Shown here piece by piece: positions 27,387-38,400 of a stretch of 64,000 nt of DNA (position 1 is the first letter of the stretch; each line of letters begins with the position of its first letter). The position numbers and the translations under genes are program-made. The notes under the pieces were generated by a model. The model worked only from the letters and a program-made list of their open reading frames with translations. It had not been told where the DNA came from and made no database searches. This stretch comes from Daejeonella lutea (GTDB lineage: Bacteria > Bacteroidota > Bacteroidia > Sphingobacteriales > Sphingobacteriaceae). Location of the stretch: positions 529,968 through 593,967 of the forward strand of contig NZ_FUYR01000001.1 in the NCBI RefSeq assembly GCF_900168015.1, given 5' to 3'.

Positions 27387-28643
27387 ATGAAGAGATCAGA
27401 AAATGAATCATCTGCAGCAGCGACTGCTGAAAAGAGTACCTGGAGTAAAATAAAAACAATTTTTCTTTCCCTGGGGCCGGGAATAATTATCGCCTCGCTT
27501 GTTTTCGGGCCGAGCAAAATGACTATTACGTCCAAACTGGGTTCGCAATATGCATACGATTTGCTTTGGATAATTGTGGTAGCCATGTTCTTTATGGCAA
27601 TTTTTACAATTATGGGAGCCAGAATTGGGGTGGCAACTAAGCAATCACTACTTAGCACGATCAGGCAAAAATGGGGAAAATTGGCAGCCATTGCTGTAGG
27701 GATTGGAATATTTTTAGTGACAGTTTCCTTTCAAGCCGGGAATTCTGTTGGCGTAGGTATAGCCTTGGGAGAGGCGACCGGTACTCCGCTTCTTGTTTGG
27801 ATTATCTTTTTTAATTTGCTAGGAATCAGCCTTTTATTTTTCAGAAAATTTTACAAAGTTCTTGAGAAATTGATGATTTTCTTGATCTTGCTTAAACTAT
27901 TTGCTTTTGTGACTACTTTTTTCCTGGTAAAACCAGATTACGCTGCAGTGGCGGCAGGTTTCATTCCCGGTATTACCCCAGGATCTCTCGGATTGGTAAT
28001 TGCATTCTTCGCGTCATGCTTTTCGATAGTAGCAGCTTTCTACCAGTCATACCTTGTACAGGAACGTATAAAGTTTAACCCTGAAATCGAGGAACATAAC
28101 AGTAATAGTATAACAGGCATTTGTATACTAGGAGTGATGACTGCTATCATTATGATCTGCGCGGCAGCAGTTCTTAATAAGCAGGGAATTACTGTCGCTA
28201 CTGCTTCTGACATGGCGAAGGCTTTGGAACCACTTTTTGGCAGTTACGCATCGACATTGTTCCTGATAGGTTTATTCGGAGCTTCATTCTCCGCGCTTGT
28301 TGGAAATGCAACATTAGGGGGAACTTTATTAGGTGACTCCCTGGGATTTGGAAGTCAGCTGAGCTCTACAACTACAAAACTGTTTATTGCCTCTGTAATG
28401 ATTTTTGGGGCAATTATCGCAATCATCTTTGGTAAGCTGCCTCTTGAGCTGATCGTATTTGCCCAAAGTGTAACTATCTTTTTAGTGCCGTTTATAGGAA
28501 TTGCTATGTACGCAGTTTCAAACGATCGTGCAATTATGGGTGACCGGGTAAATTCAACATTTTTTAAGATTTTTGGCGCACTCGGATTGCTTATCTTATT
28601 GGTGCTTGCTATCAGCAATGTGAATCAGATATTCTTCAAATAA
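27387..28643 (+). CDS. Nramp-like transporter lacking canonical metal-site motifs
   Basis: A 418-aa membrane protein with about eleven hydrophobic segments, recognisable as Nramp/SLC11 family by LGPGIIIASLVF at the first helix and GARIGVATKQSLL after the second. The canonical DPGN of helix 1 is replaced by G41-P42-S43-K44, and the helix 6 MPH is replaced by A217-F218-Y219. The metal-coordinating Asp, Asn and Met are thus all absent. It may carry another cation or an organic solute. It lies upstream of nagA on the same strand with a 98-base gap. It could belong to the amino-sugar operon or be a separate unit. Confidence 0.8.
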   Translation: MKRSENESSAAATAEKSTWSKIKTIFLSLGPGIIIASLVFGPSKMTITSKLGSQYAYDLLWIIVVAMFFMAIFTIMGARIGVATKQSLLSTIRQKWGKLAAIAVGIGIFLVTVSFQAGNSVGVGIALGEATGTPLLVWIIFFNLLGISLLFFRKFYKVLEKLMIFLILLKLFAFVTTFFLVKPDYAAVAAGFIPGITPGSLGLVIAFFASCFSIVAAFYQSYLVQERIKFNPEIEEHNSNSITGICILGVMTAIIMICAAAVLNKQGITVATASDMAKALEPLFGSYASTLFLIGLFGASFSALVGNATLGGTLLGDSLGFGSQLSSTTTKLFIASVMIFGAIIAIIFGKLPLELIVFAQSVTIFLVPFIGIAMYAVSNDRAIMGDRVNSTFFKIFGALGLLILLVLAISNVNQIFFK

Positions 28644-28682
28644 TTGTAACGATGAAATGTTCAGCTTCCTTAGGACAAATGC

Positions 28683-28694
28683 GTTTACGTACAC
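28683..28694. promoter_or_regulatory. Candidate operator word upstream of nagA
   Basis: The 12-mer gtttacgtacac lies about 48 bases before the nagA start. The same 12 bases occur at 11080-11091 in the divergent promoter region at the left end of the locus, and a related ggtacgtaacc lies at 27340-27350. The near-palindromic centre (tacgta) is what a dimeric regulator such as a GntR or LacI family member would bind. No such regulator is in the window, so this is only a candidate. Confidence 0.35.
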
Positions 28695-28741
28695 TGTTTA
28701 ATTTTACATATTGCTAACGATAAAGATTATCACTTTCCAGA

Positions 28742-29932
28742 ATGAGTAACGAAAAACTAAAGATATATAACGCCCGAGTTCTAACGCCATACAGGATCCT
28801 CGAAAACGCCTCGATACTTGCTAGTGATGGCAAAATAAGTCATGTTACCCAGGAAAAGGTCGATTTTTCCGATGCTCTTGAGATCGATGCAGGCGGTAAG
28901 TACGTTTCCCCTGGCTTTATCGATATCCATGTGCATGGAGGTGGCGGGCACGACTTTATGGATGGTTCGGAGGAGGCATTTTTGAAGATCGCTGAAACCC
29001 ATGCCAAGTATGGAACTACCGGCCTTATGCCTACCACTTTGACCAGCGAGCTGGATGAACTGTATCATACTCTTGATCTTTACAAACAAGCGGATAAGAA
29101 TAATACCAAAGGTGCTCAGTTCCTTGGAATGCACTTGGAAGGACCTTATTTCTCCATGGCTCAGCGCGGAGCGCAGGATCCGCGTTATATCCGCAATCCG
29201 GATCCCAAAGAATACATGGATATTCTTTCCCGATCTTCCGATATTAAACGCTGGAGCGCAGCCCCGGAGCTTCCGGGAGCTATTGAATTTGCCAACCACC
29301 TTCGTTCCAAAGATATTTTGGTTGCTATGGCGCATACAGATGCCATTTATGAAGAAGCACTCGTGGCTTTTGAAGCTGGGTACACACTGGCTACGCATTT
29401 CTATTCCTGTATGTCAGGTGTCTCGAGGCGCGAATGCTTCCGCTATGCTGGAGTGATAGAAACTGCTTACCTATTGGATGAGATGGATGTTGAGATTATT
29501 GCTGATGGGATTCATCTTCCTGCGCCGCTTTTAAAGCTGATCTACAAAATCAAAGGCCCGGACCGGATTGCGCTCATCACGGATTCAATGCGGGCCGCAG
29601 GTATGCCTCCTGGTGAAAGCATATTGGGAAGTAAGCATAACGGTTTGAAAGTGATTGTGGAAGATGGGGTAGCCAAACTGCCAGATCGTGCGTCGTTTGC
29701 AGGCAGTGTAGCTACGTGCGACCGACTGGTGAGGAATATGATCAATATGGCGGAGGTTCCTTTGCTTGAAGCCATTAAAATGGCTTCGCAAACTCCAGCT
29801 AATATTCTGGGTCTTGGTCAAAGTAAGGGTTCCCTTATCAAAGGCAAGGATGCCGATATAGTGATCTTTGATGAAGACATCCGCGTAAGCACCACAATTG
29901 TAGGGGGAAGGGTAATTTATAATAACAACTAG
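28742..29932 (+). CDS. nagA: N-acetylglucosamine-6-phosphate deacetylase
   Basis: A 396-aa cytoplasmic amidohydrolase that removes the acetyl group of GlcNAc-6-phosphate. Motifs are DIHVHGGGGHDF (family signature, near 59), metal ligand Glu in MHLEGPYFS near 131, His in AMAHTDA near 199, His in ATHFYSCMSG near 219, and the catalytic Asp in ITDSMRAAG near 280. The usual THLFNAM element is THFYSCM here. Length is normal. It is followed after 47 bases by nagB and then by the NagP-type importer, giving a continuous amino-sugar pathway except for a kinase. Confidence 0.94.
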   Translation: MSNEKLKIYNARVLTPYRILENASILASDGKISHVTQEKVDFSDALEIDAGGKYVSPGFIDIHVHGGGGHDFMDGSEEAFLKIAETHAKYGTTGLMPTTLTSELDELYHTLDLYKQADKNNTKGAQFLGMHLEGPYFSMAQRGAQDPRYIRNPDPKEYMDILSRSSDIKRWSAAPELPGAIEFANHLRSKDILVAMAHTDAIYEEALVAFEAGYTLATHFYSCMSGVSRRECFRYAGVIETAYLLDEMDVEIIADGIHLPAPLLKLIYKIKGPDRIALITDSMRAAGMPPGESILGSKHNGLKVIVEDGVAKLPDRASFAGSVATCDRLVRNMINMAEVPLLEAIKMASQTPANILGLGQSKGSLIKGKDADIVIFDEDIRVSTTIVGGRVIYNNN

Positions 29933-29979
29933 GTTTGAAATCGATTTATAAAAGATTGAGTAGTTAAGACGATAAGGAA

Positions 29980-30735
29980 ATGAGAGAATTTAAGAAAGAG
30001 AAGCTGAACGTTAAAGTATTTGAAGACAGGCCTCAGCTCGGTACTGCCGCCGCCGACACTTTTACTAAAAAGGTTGTTGAATTATTGGAAACTAAGGAGT
30101 ATGTCAATGTAATTTTTGCATCCGCTCCATCACAAAATGAGTTTCTTGCGGAATTAAATAATAGAGATGTGGAATGGGATCGGATCAATGCTTTCCATAT
30201 GGATGAATATGTTGGACTAGATAAAGACCATCCGGCAGGTTTTGGGAATTTTCTGAAAGACCGCCTTTTCCAGAATGTAAGCTGCCGCGAAGTTCACTAT
30301 ATGAACGGAAATGCTTCGGATATCCAGCAAGAATGTAAACGCTACGCTGGTCTTTTAACCGAATATCCGACCGATATTGTTATCCTTGGAATAGGGGAGA
30401 ACACTCACCTCGCATTCAATGACCCGCATGTTGCTGATTTCAATGATCCGCTGATCGTAAAGGTCGTAGATCTGGACCACGACTGCCGTATTCAGCAAGT
30501 AAATGACGGGTGTTTCCCGAGTATCGATCAGGTACCCACCCATGCTCTGACGATTACGATGCCCGCATTGTTTAAGTCAACATTTGCTTATGCAATCGTT
30601 CCGGGTACTTTCAAAGCAAACGCAATTGCACACACGATAAACAGCGATATCAGTGAACTTTATCCGTCAACAATACTTAGAAGGCATGATAATGCCACTC
30701 TTTTTATCGATGAGAACAGTGCATCAAAGCTTTAG
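29980..30735 (+). CDS. nagB: Glucosamine-6-phosphate deaminase
   Basis: A 251-aa cytoplasmic isomerase/deaminase that converts glucosamine-6-phosphate to fructose-6-phosphate and ammonia. FHMDEYVGL carries the catalytic Asp, and LGIGENTHLAFNDP corresponds to the GIGxDGHIAFNEP signature with Glu for the usual Asp and Asp for the usual Glu, conservative swaps around the catalytic His. These swaps leave a small chance that it is a diverged sugar-phosphate isomerase or 6-phosphogluconolactonase, but adjacency to nagA supports NagB. Confidence 0.88.
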   Translation: MREFKKEKLNVKVFEDRPQLGTAAADTFTKKVVELLETKEYVNVIFASAPSQNEFLAELNNRDVEWDRINAFHMDEYVGLDKDHPAGFGNFLKDRLFQNVSCREVHYMNGNASDIQQECKRYAGLLTEYPTDIVILGIGENTHLAFNDPHVADFNDPLIVKVVDLDHDCRIQQVNDGCFPSIDQVPTHALTITMPALFKSTFAYAIVPGTFKANAIAHTINSDISELYPSTILRRHDNATLFIDENSASKL

Positions 30736-30779
30736 GCGAAAAAATTAAGAAATATAAACTGAATAGAAATAAATGTAAT

Positions 30780-32099
30780 ATGAAGAAAAATACCACCGTT
30801 GCAGCCGGGTCTTTAAGTCAAAGGGATACTGTCACAGGAATGATCATTATTGGCTTTATGTTCTTTATGTTCGGGTTCACATCCTGGATCAATGCCATAT
30901 TAATTCCTTATTTCAAAGTGGCCTTCCAGCTTAGCCACGTTGCCTCGTACCTGGTGACATTTGCATTTTATATTTCTTACCTCATATTTTCAGTTCCAGC
31001 ATCGTACCTCCTAAAAAATGTCGGCTTCAAGAAAGGGATGATGATCGGCTTTTGGGTTATGTCTGCGGGGGCGCTATTATTCGTGCCTGCAGCGATCACA
31101 ATGACCTATGGGCTGTTTCTGCTTGGTTTATTTTCTATTGGTGCGGGACTCGCATTACTACAAACCGCGGCAAACCCGTACATTACAATTTTGGGTCCGA
31201 AGGAACGAGCAGCACAGCGATTTAGCATAATGGGGATCTGCAACAAAGGCGCAGGAATTTTGGCCCCGCTCTTGTTCGCGGCAGTTATATTTAGGGTGTC
31301 TGACAGTGATATGTTTGACAAGCTGGCGATGATGAGCGAAGCCGAGAAAAATGCGGCATTACATGAATTGATCCAACGCATTATCATACCTTATGCTTGT
31401 GTTGGAGCTTTCTTATTTTTATTAGGCTTATTTATCCGTTTTTCACCCTTGCCTGAAATCGATACCGAACATGAAGATAAAGACCTTGCATTAGCTAACT
31501 CATCAAAAACAAGTATTACCCAGTTTCCACACCTGGTTTTAGGTGCTATCGCTATATTCTTGCATGTAGGTACACAGGTTATCTCTATTGACACCGTGAT
31601 AAGTTATGCAGGAACAATGAATCTGAACCTGATCGAAGCAAAGGTATTTCCATCTTATACCCTCACTGCGCAAATCTGTGCCTATTTTGTCGGGATTATA
31701 TTTATCCCGAAATTTTTCAGCCAGCTAACAGCGCTAAAAGTAAGTACAGTATTCGGCCTGGTCCTAACCCTGCTCATTATATTCGCGAAAGGAGAGGTAA
31801 CCTTTCTCGGTCATACTACCGATGTTTCAATATGGTTTGTAGTAATGCTGGGTCTGGCCAATTCACTAGTTTGGGCAGGAGTTTGGCCGCTTGCGCTGGA
31901 TGGATTAGGCAGGTTTACTAAGATCGGCGCATCGCTGATGGTTATGGGTTTGGCAGGAAACGCCATTCTCCCTCTTGTTTATGGGTACTTGGTTGATATC
32001 TCGAACGCACGTGAAGCATATTGGGTACTATTCCCATGCTATATGTATTTAATATTCTATGCTTTCAAAGGTTATGCATTGAGAAGCTGGTCAAGGTAA
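30780..32099 (+). CDS. nagP: MFS sugar transporter, NagP/FucP-like
   Basis: A 439-aa inner-membrane protein with about twelve transmembrane helices, of the fucose/glucose/GlcNAc:H+ symporter group (FucP family). The N-terminal segment FMFFMFGFTSWINAILIPYFK and GAGLALLQTAANPYITILGP are characteristic, including the Asn-Pro-Tyr in TM4. Placement directly after nagA and nagB indicates N-acetylglucosamine import. The kinase that would phosphorylate incoming GlcNAc is not in the window. A gap of 123 bases (32100-32222) precedes the first heparinase gene. Confidence 0.87.
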   Translation: MKKNTTVAAGSLSQRDTVTGMIIIGFMFFMFGFTSWINAILIPYFKVAFQLSHVASYLVTFAFYISYLIFSVPASYLLKNVGFKKGMMIGFWVMSAGALLFVPAAITMTYGLFLLGLFSIGAGLALLQTAANPYITILGPKERAAQRFSIMGICNKGAGILAPLLFAAVIFRVSDSDMFDKLAMMSEAEKNAALHELIQRIIIPYACVGAFLFLLGLFIRFSPLPEIDTEHEDKDLALANSSKTSITQFPHLVLGAIAIFLHVGTQVISIDTVISYAGTMNLNLIEAKVFPSYTLTAQICAYFVGIIFIPKFFSQLTALKVSTVFGLVLTLLIIFAKGEVTFLGHTTDVSIWFVVMLGLANSLVWAGVWPLALDGLGRFTKIGASLMVMGLAGNAILPLVYGYLVDISNAREAYWVLFPCYMYLIFYAFKGYALRSWSR

Positions 32100-32222
32100 C
32101 AAAACGATTACCTGATTCTGGTTTATGGGGGATGACTGGTGTACAAAGCACCTGGTATCAAGAATTGTTTTGCCTGACTTTTCGATCAAAAGACTTCGAT
32201 TATATAATTAAACAAGACTGAT

Positions 32223-35200
32223 ATGAATAAACTAGTACTTTTTTTGCTGGTAGGTTTAACCCTGACTATTAATCGTGCAGAAGCACAGAATCGGGTGCCC
32301 TATAAGCTGTTTAATGACTTTGAGACTGGAGAACTTTACGGCTGGGAAACCTATCCTTATGCTCAGGATATTGCCTTCGATGCGCTTTATTACGCTAGAA
32401 AAACCCCGACGTATAAAAACAGCAAGTATGCACTTGCAAGACCGTTTAAAGCACACGATACAAACGAGCTTTACCAAGGTTTCACGAAGAGATTAAATTT
32501 ATACACATCGGCCGACACAAGAATTAAGGCTGCAATTTATTTCCAAAGTGACCGAAATCCTGAATCTCTAGAATTGTCCTTAGGAACGTTTGATGGGAAG
32601 AGGTATATGCACACAATTACAAAACCACTGGCAAACACCTGGCTCGAACTGGATCTTCCCATTTCTGTTTTCAACCTGAATGGGCAGGCTCTTACACCCA
32701 ATGAACACATTCAGGTAATCACCATCAAAGGATCTTACCCAATTGTAAATTACCTCTTCACCTACACAATTTTAATGGACGACTTCCAGATCAATGGTGA
32801 GCGGGATCGTTCTTTCACAGCGTCTGAGCCAGTTTCAACTAATTTCGAAATGTTTGAGACCACAATTCTCAATAAGCATTTCTTTTATGGTGACAACATT
32901 AATTTGCGGGTAGCTCCGGAAGGAAATATTGCGCTGAAGCAGGTAAAAGGAACATTAGTTGATAGCAAAGGAATTATTGTAAAGGACAATGTATCGTTGA
33001 AACAGAATGGAAGTGAATGGGAAACTGGTCCTGTTTATAAACTCAATTCGAAAGATGTTCGCGGTCAATGGGAGTTTCGTGTGAAAGCTCAGGATGAGAA
33101 TGGTGGTGATTTAAGCCAAAGTTTCCGTTTTCTTGTCCCTGGAAATAAGATCAGTGAGCATCCTAGATTATTTTTCTCAGCAGACGAGCTTAAAACACGA
33201 CTTGCCAATGAGAAATCACCAGTTGCCAAACGTATTCTTGATCATGCGCTTGAAGAAAAGAACTTCATGAAGGTCAACGTCGATGCAATAAAGGAAGGTG
33301 TGGACCGTACGGCGGAAAACCTTGTTGGGGGGCCCTATGCGAGAAATTCTGTGGGTTATAATGCCTATGCGGAATGGAATAATCCAAACGGCGCATTAGG
33401 GAAGGTGATTGAGGAAGGCAGTTTTCATTATGCATTTACCGGCGACAAAGCTGCAGGTGAGCAGGCAAAAAAAGCTTTACTCAAACTGGCCTCTTTTACC
33501 AAATGGAACAGTGACTGGATGCTTGAACGTAAATTCTGGACTTATTATCCTGTAGGTTACACCATCAAACCAGTAGCATATGGCTATGATATGCTTTATG
33601 ACTTGCTTACTGAGCAAGAGCGTGCTCTTGTTCGAAACGCTATAATGGAAAAAGGTATCAAGTTATTTCAACGCGATATGGTTGAAATGAATCGCATGCC
33701 GTCGAATCAAACCAATCATATTGCCGTACTCGTTGCCGGTTTCGGTATGGCTGCAACAGCTATTTATGGTGACGATCCCTCCAATCCATATCTGGAGCCT
33801 TACCTTTCTGGAATCATTACAAAAGCAAAAACCTTTATCGATCGCACTTACTACGAAGATGGAAGTTACGGAGAGCCAAAAAGTGGTTATATGAATATGG
33901 CGACCAAAGATATTGTTGAAATGCTCGCGGCTATTGAAAGAAATTTTGGTGTGGATTATACTACTACCACTAATTTGCCTAATTACTATAAATATCCGCT
34001 TCAGGCAAGTGCATCAAATGGTTTATTACAAGACTTTGGTGACGGAGGTGGACCGCAGGGTATCGGTGTCGCGTTTGGTCCGCAGGTGCATGCACAATGG
34101 CTGGTGAATCGAACAAAAAATCCTTTTTTATATCACTATGTAAAGCCATACTGGGAATCCGGGAAGGGTGGATTTCTTGGATATCTTTGGTACCGCGACG
34201 ACATAACACCGTCAAAGCGAGAGATTCTTCCAACATCCAAAGTGTTTTCGGCTCAGGGAATGGTGATGCGCTCGGGTTGGGATGAGCCGGCTACTATCAT
34301 CACTTCGAGAGTGGGACCAAATTCCAATCACTATCATTACGACCAGGGGAGCTTCCAGATCATAACAAACGGGGAAGCGCTGTTGACAGATCCGGGAGTG
34401 GGATATTTAGGCTATTACGCGAATCTGGACTATCTGGGATATAACGTAAATTCCATCGCTCATAATGTACTTTTGGTGGACCACGACCCAGAAAGCCAGG
34501 CGCCGGCACACTACGATAATGGTATTAAAGCCCTGACAGACTGGCCGCGCATGACTCACACTTTCATTGGGAAGAATGCAGATGCCCTTGAAAGCGACCT
34601 CGCAACTGTTTACAAGGATAAACTTGAAAAGTATACCCGCACACTCCTTTATACAAAGACGGGTCCTATATTCTTGTTCGATCAAATTAAAAGTAAATCT
34701 TCGAAGGGACATGTATACGACTGGTTGTTCCACGCCCCGGCGAATGACGGAAACCTAAGTTCAATTACTTATAAGGATCGCAGGATGCAAATACAGCGAC
34801 CAAATGCACGTCTTACAATGGATGTAATTTCACCAGATATTGCAAACTCAAGGATTCGCGACCGCTTTTCCAATAAGACCTATTCCGAAAGCTTCCTAAG
34901 TTTGGAGACCAGGCAAGACCTAGTCTCAACAAATTTCTTCGCAGTACTTTTACCTGAAGCAAAGCCCTCTACAGGAGTATATGTTTCGCCGGCAACCACC
35001 CGCATAGATGCTCCAGGGTGGATTGGGGCAAAAATCGTCCACGGCAATGGTTCTGATCTGGGCTTCTTCAAAACTGACCACACAGGGACGACCACGGCAG
35101 GCGATTTTACAACGGATGCAAGCCGTTTTACTGCCTCTTTTGATAAAGCAGGAAAATTTGTAAAAGCATATTTTGAAGGAAGTTCTTTTGCCGGACAAAG

Positions 35201-35441
35201 CATTTCAGTAAAAGCTCTCAAACCTTTGACAGGCACAATTGCTATCGATGAAAATAATACCGAAATTGAGGTGGAAACAGACGATAGTAATTCCCTTACC
35301 GTTTTTGCTTCGCAGAAGCCTGGCAGGGTACAGTTAAATGGAAAAGCAACGTCTGCCTGGAGTTATAATCAGGAAAGCAAGTCCATAACAGTTAAAGTTC
35401 CTGCAGGGAAAACACAGTTATGGATTGGTACAGCCAAATAG
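32223..35441 (+). CDS. Secreted heparinase II/III-family polysaccharide lyase-like protein (1)
   Basis: A 1072-aa secreted protein with a signal peptide (about 1-21, RAEAQ). Residues about 25-310 are beta-rich modules with a possible carbohydrate-binding role. Residues about 315-660 begin SEHPRLFFSADELKTRL and form the alpha/alpha toroid. Residues about 675-900 form the heparinase II/III beta-sandwich with SNHYHYDQGSFQI (candidate catalytic His and Tyr) and GEALLTDPGVGYLGY. The family cleaves uronate-containing polysaccharides by beta-elimination, and heparan, chondroitin or alginate-like substrates are possible. A paralogue follows 22 bases later. The C-terminal about 150 residues are another beta module. 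Confidence 0.85.
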   Translation: MNKLVLFLLVGLTLTINRAEAQNRVPYKLFNDFETGELYGWETYPYAQDIAFDALYYARKTPTYKNSKYALARPFKAHDTNELYQGFTKRLNLYTSADTRIKAAIYFQSDRNPESLELSLGTFDGKRYMHTITKPLANTWLELDLPISVFNLNGQALTPNEHIQVITIKGSYPIVNYLFTYTILMDDFQINGERDRSFTASEPVSTNFEMFETTILNKHFFYGDNINLRVAPEGNIALKQVKGTLVDSKGIIVKDNVSLKQNGSEWETGPVYKLNSKDVRGQWEFRVKAQDENGGDLSQSFRFLVPGNKISEHPRLFFSADELKTRLANEKSPVAKRILDHALEEKNFMKVNVDAIKEGVDRTAENLVGGPYARNSVGYNAYAEWNNPNGALGKVIEEGSFHYAFTGDKAAGEQAKKALLKLASFTKWNSDWMLERKFWTYYPVGYTIKPVAYGYDMLYDLLTEQERALVRNAIMEKGIKLFQRDMVEMNRMPSNQTNHIAVLVAGFGMAATAIYGDDPSNPYLEPYLSGIITKAKTFIDRTYYEDGSYGEPKSGYMNMATKDIVEMLAAIERNFGVDYTTTTNLPNYYKYPLQASASNGLLQDFGDGGGPQGIGVAFGPQVHAQWLVNRTKNPFLYHYVKPYWESGKGGFLGYLWYRDDITPSKREILPTSKVFSAQGMVMRSGWDEPATIITSRVGPNSNHYHYDQGSFQIITNGEALLTDPGVGYLGYYANLDYLGYNVNSIAHNVLLVDHDPESQAPAHYDNGIKALTDWPRMTHTFIGKNADALESDLATVYKDKLEKYTRTLLYTKTGPIFLFDQIKSKSSKGHVYDWLFHAPANDGNLSSITYKDRRMQIQRPNARLTMDVISPDIANSRIRDRFSNKTYSESFLSLETRQDLVSTNFFAVLLPEAKPSTGVYVSPATTRIDAPGWIGAKIVHGNGSDLGFFKTDHTGTTTAGDFTTDASRFTASFDKAGKFVKAYFEGSSFAGQSISVKALKPLTGTIAIDENNTEIEVETDDSNSLTVFASQKPGRVQLNGKATSAWSYNQESKSITVKVPAGKTQLWIGTAK

Positions 35442-35463
35442 TAATTCTTTAATTAGCCAGAGA

Positions 35464-38400
35464 ATGAGAAAATTATCATTCATAATTGCTGTGTTAGCAG
35501 CAGTAAATTTACAGGCTCAGCAAGCCAAGGTTATACCGTCAAATCCCGATGTGGTGTTAGAGCCATGGACCTATACCGAGAATTTTGAAGACCGCGAGCT
35601 CGGTGCCTGGGCTTCATACCCACACTGGCAGGATATTGCCTACAATCAGGATTTTCGGCCGAACGAAATGGTGCCCGGTGATGCTAATATTTCAGTTGTT
35701 CAAAAAGTCACAGCATTTACAAATGTTGATGCCTATGCTGGCGCGCAAAAGCTCCTCGATATGTATCTGACCCCGGATTCAAAACTTACTTTCAGGTATT
35801 ATCTGAAATCAAATACTGTTGCTGAGAATTATAAGATAAGATTCGCTGCGGGAGAGTATGGTAAGTTAGATTATACAATCAGTAATCCTGAACGGAACAA
35901 ATGGGTAATCGCATCACTAAGTTTTAATGATATTGCCAGGGAAAACCCATCGGTTGCTGGAAAAAGTAAGGTCAGGATTTATGCCTTGGCGTTTCTTGCT
36001 AAATTCCCTTCGGCAGATCCTAACATGCCCATTTACTTTGGGATAGACGATATTTCACTAACAGCATCACGTGAAGCAAATTTCCGTTTTTCAATGCCGG
36101 AGATGTTTAAACTTCCGGAGTATGCATCCTATATTCCCAAAAAACACTATTACCAGAACGATAAACTTCAAGTATCCGGAGACTGGCCTGTACCTGCAAA
36201 AAAAGTTAGCCTTGAAATAGTATCATTTGCCGATCCAACAAAATCATTCCATAAATCAGACCTCAACAAAGGAGCGACGGGCTGGACGCTGAAACCTTTG
36301 ACTCTTTCCTTTCCTAATGGCCTTTACATTGGAAAGCTCACTGCACGGGACGGAACCAAGATACTGGCCGCAACAGAATTTACCATTCACATTGCGCCGG
36401 AAAATATCGCGGGAAAACATCCCCGCCTGATGTTTGACGCCGACAAGAAAAATGCGCTTAAAACCAAACTTCAGCAGCCTGAATTCAAAAAAGTTTTTGA
36501 TGATATTCTGGTTTCTGCAAAGAAGCAGCGTGAGAGCATACCGGTTAGTACGTTAATTTATGACCTTGATCAATTTCCGAAAGAAGACTGGCTGCCAACA
36601 TGGAATGCATGGGGGAATAAGATTTATCACACAGGTGAAGCGTTGCGATTAAACGCCAGGGCCTATGCTTTTCACGGAGATAAAGAAGCAGGGTCATATG
36701 TTAAAGATGTGCTCTTAAAGCTTTCGGAATGGCCGGACTGGACACATCCCTGGCAGACAAACCGTGGGCGCTACAGCGAACATCGCACTGGAAGCTGGGC
36801 CCACAGAGTGGCTGAAGCGTATGATCTTGCATATGATGTGATGAGTCCTGAAGAACGCACTAAAGTTCGCAAGGCGATTATGACAAATATCGTAGATGGC
36901 GCGCACAGGACTTACGTTTATAACGACGATATCACGGCAGCGACATCCAATTGGCTGGCTATGATCCTTGGAGGCTCACTTATGAATATGGCGGCAGTTT
37001 TTGATGATGGACCGGAGACTCAAAATCTCGAGCCGTATTTTACCGGTGCAATGCTGAAATATTACAAGTTTATCAATAGAGTGGTGGATTCAAAGGATGG
37101 CGCCTGGGGAGAAGGCTATGGTTATAACAGCTACTCTTTTTCAAATATGTCATATAGTCTACCCTCATTAGAAAATGTGTTTAATGTCGACCTGACAGCA
37201 CCACTTGAGGGCACCTATAAGGAGTTCGTCTATGCTGGAAATATAAAGAACAAACTCTGGTTTGAATATGGCGACTCAAAAGGTGAAATGACCCCTGCTA
37301 ACTTCTGGGCATTTCTGCTTGAAAAACGCAGAGAACCTCGGCTTAGCTGGTTCTATAATTTCATGAAAACAGGTGAGACATTTGAAGACGTATTATTCGA
37401 CGTTGAGGGAATCCCGCAGGATAGCCCTTTTGATGAAAACCCTGTTAAGGCATTTCGTGAAATCGGAACAACTGTATTTAAAAGCGGATGGGAAAAAGAC
37501 GATTTTGCTTTTGTGATGCGCACGGGCGCATTCTATAATCACCAGCACATCGATCAGGGGAGTTTTTGGCTTGCCGACAAAGGGCAGATCTTCATTGAGG
37601 AACGACATTTAAAGAATTCAACGTACTATGATGATCCATTGTATCAGCCTAAGCTGATCCAGCCAGTTGCGCATTCAACCATTCTGATTGATGATAATGA
37701 ACAAAGTCAGCGTACGGGTGATCATCTGAACTTTGCACCGGGATTCAACGACCACGCGTTTATCGCGAACTTCCTGGATGGTAAAGATGCTGCGTTTTCA
37801 TCTGGCAATATCGGCAGGTTGTATTTTGATAAAGTAAAATCGCTATCAAGAAATGTTGTTTTTATCAAACCTAGAACCATCCTGATGCTCGACACAGCCA
37901 TACCATCTGAAAAGGATGCGAAACTTACCCTATTGTATCAGACGGCTGAGTTGGATGACATAATAGCAGACAATAGCAATTCAACAATTACCAAGAATGG
38001 TGTTACCTTAAATTTAATGCATATAGCACCATCAGCAGTTGAAAGTAAGGCAGTTGAAACTCCCCATTATCTGTACACTTTACAAAGGGAACGGCATTTA
38101 AAAAAAGAGGGCATGCTAACAGTATCGGCTTCCACCAAAAACGGTCAGCCTCTGGTGATGGCTAATTTACTGACGACAACGCAGGGCCTTACTGCGGATA
38201 TAAAGGCTATACAGGGCGACGGCTTCGTTAGCGGCACTGCATCAGGCAAAACCTTCGCGTTTAGTACCAGTCCAGGCAAGACGTATAATGCTCCCGATGC
38301 TCAGTCTGACGCCGCTGCAATTGTCTGGAGCCCGGACCGGGTGTTCGTCGCGCTTGCTAAAGTATTTAATGACGGTTCGGGCGGCAGATCGCTAAGCTCG

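Noticed and set aside
28781-29398. 205-codon minus-strand open frame inside nagA
   Set aside because: nagA is unambiguous on the plus strand; the antisense frame has no family features.
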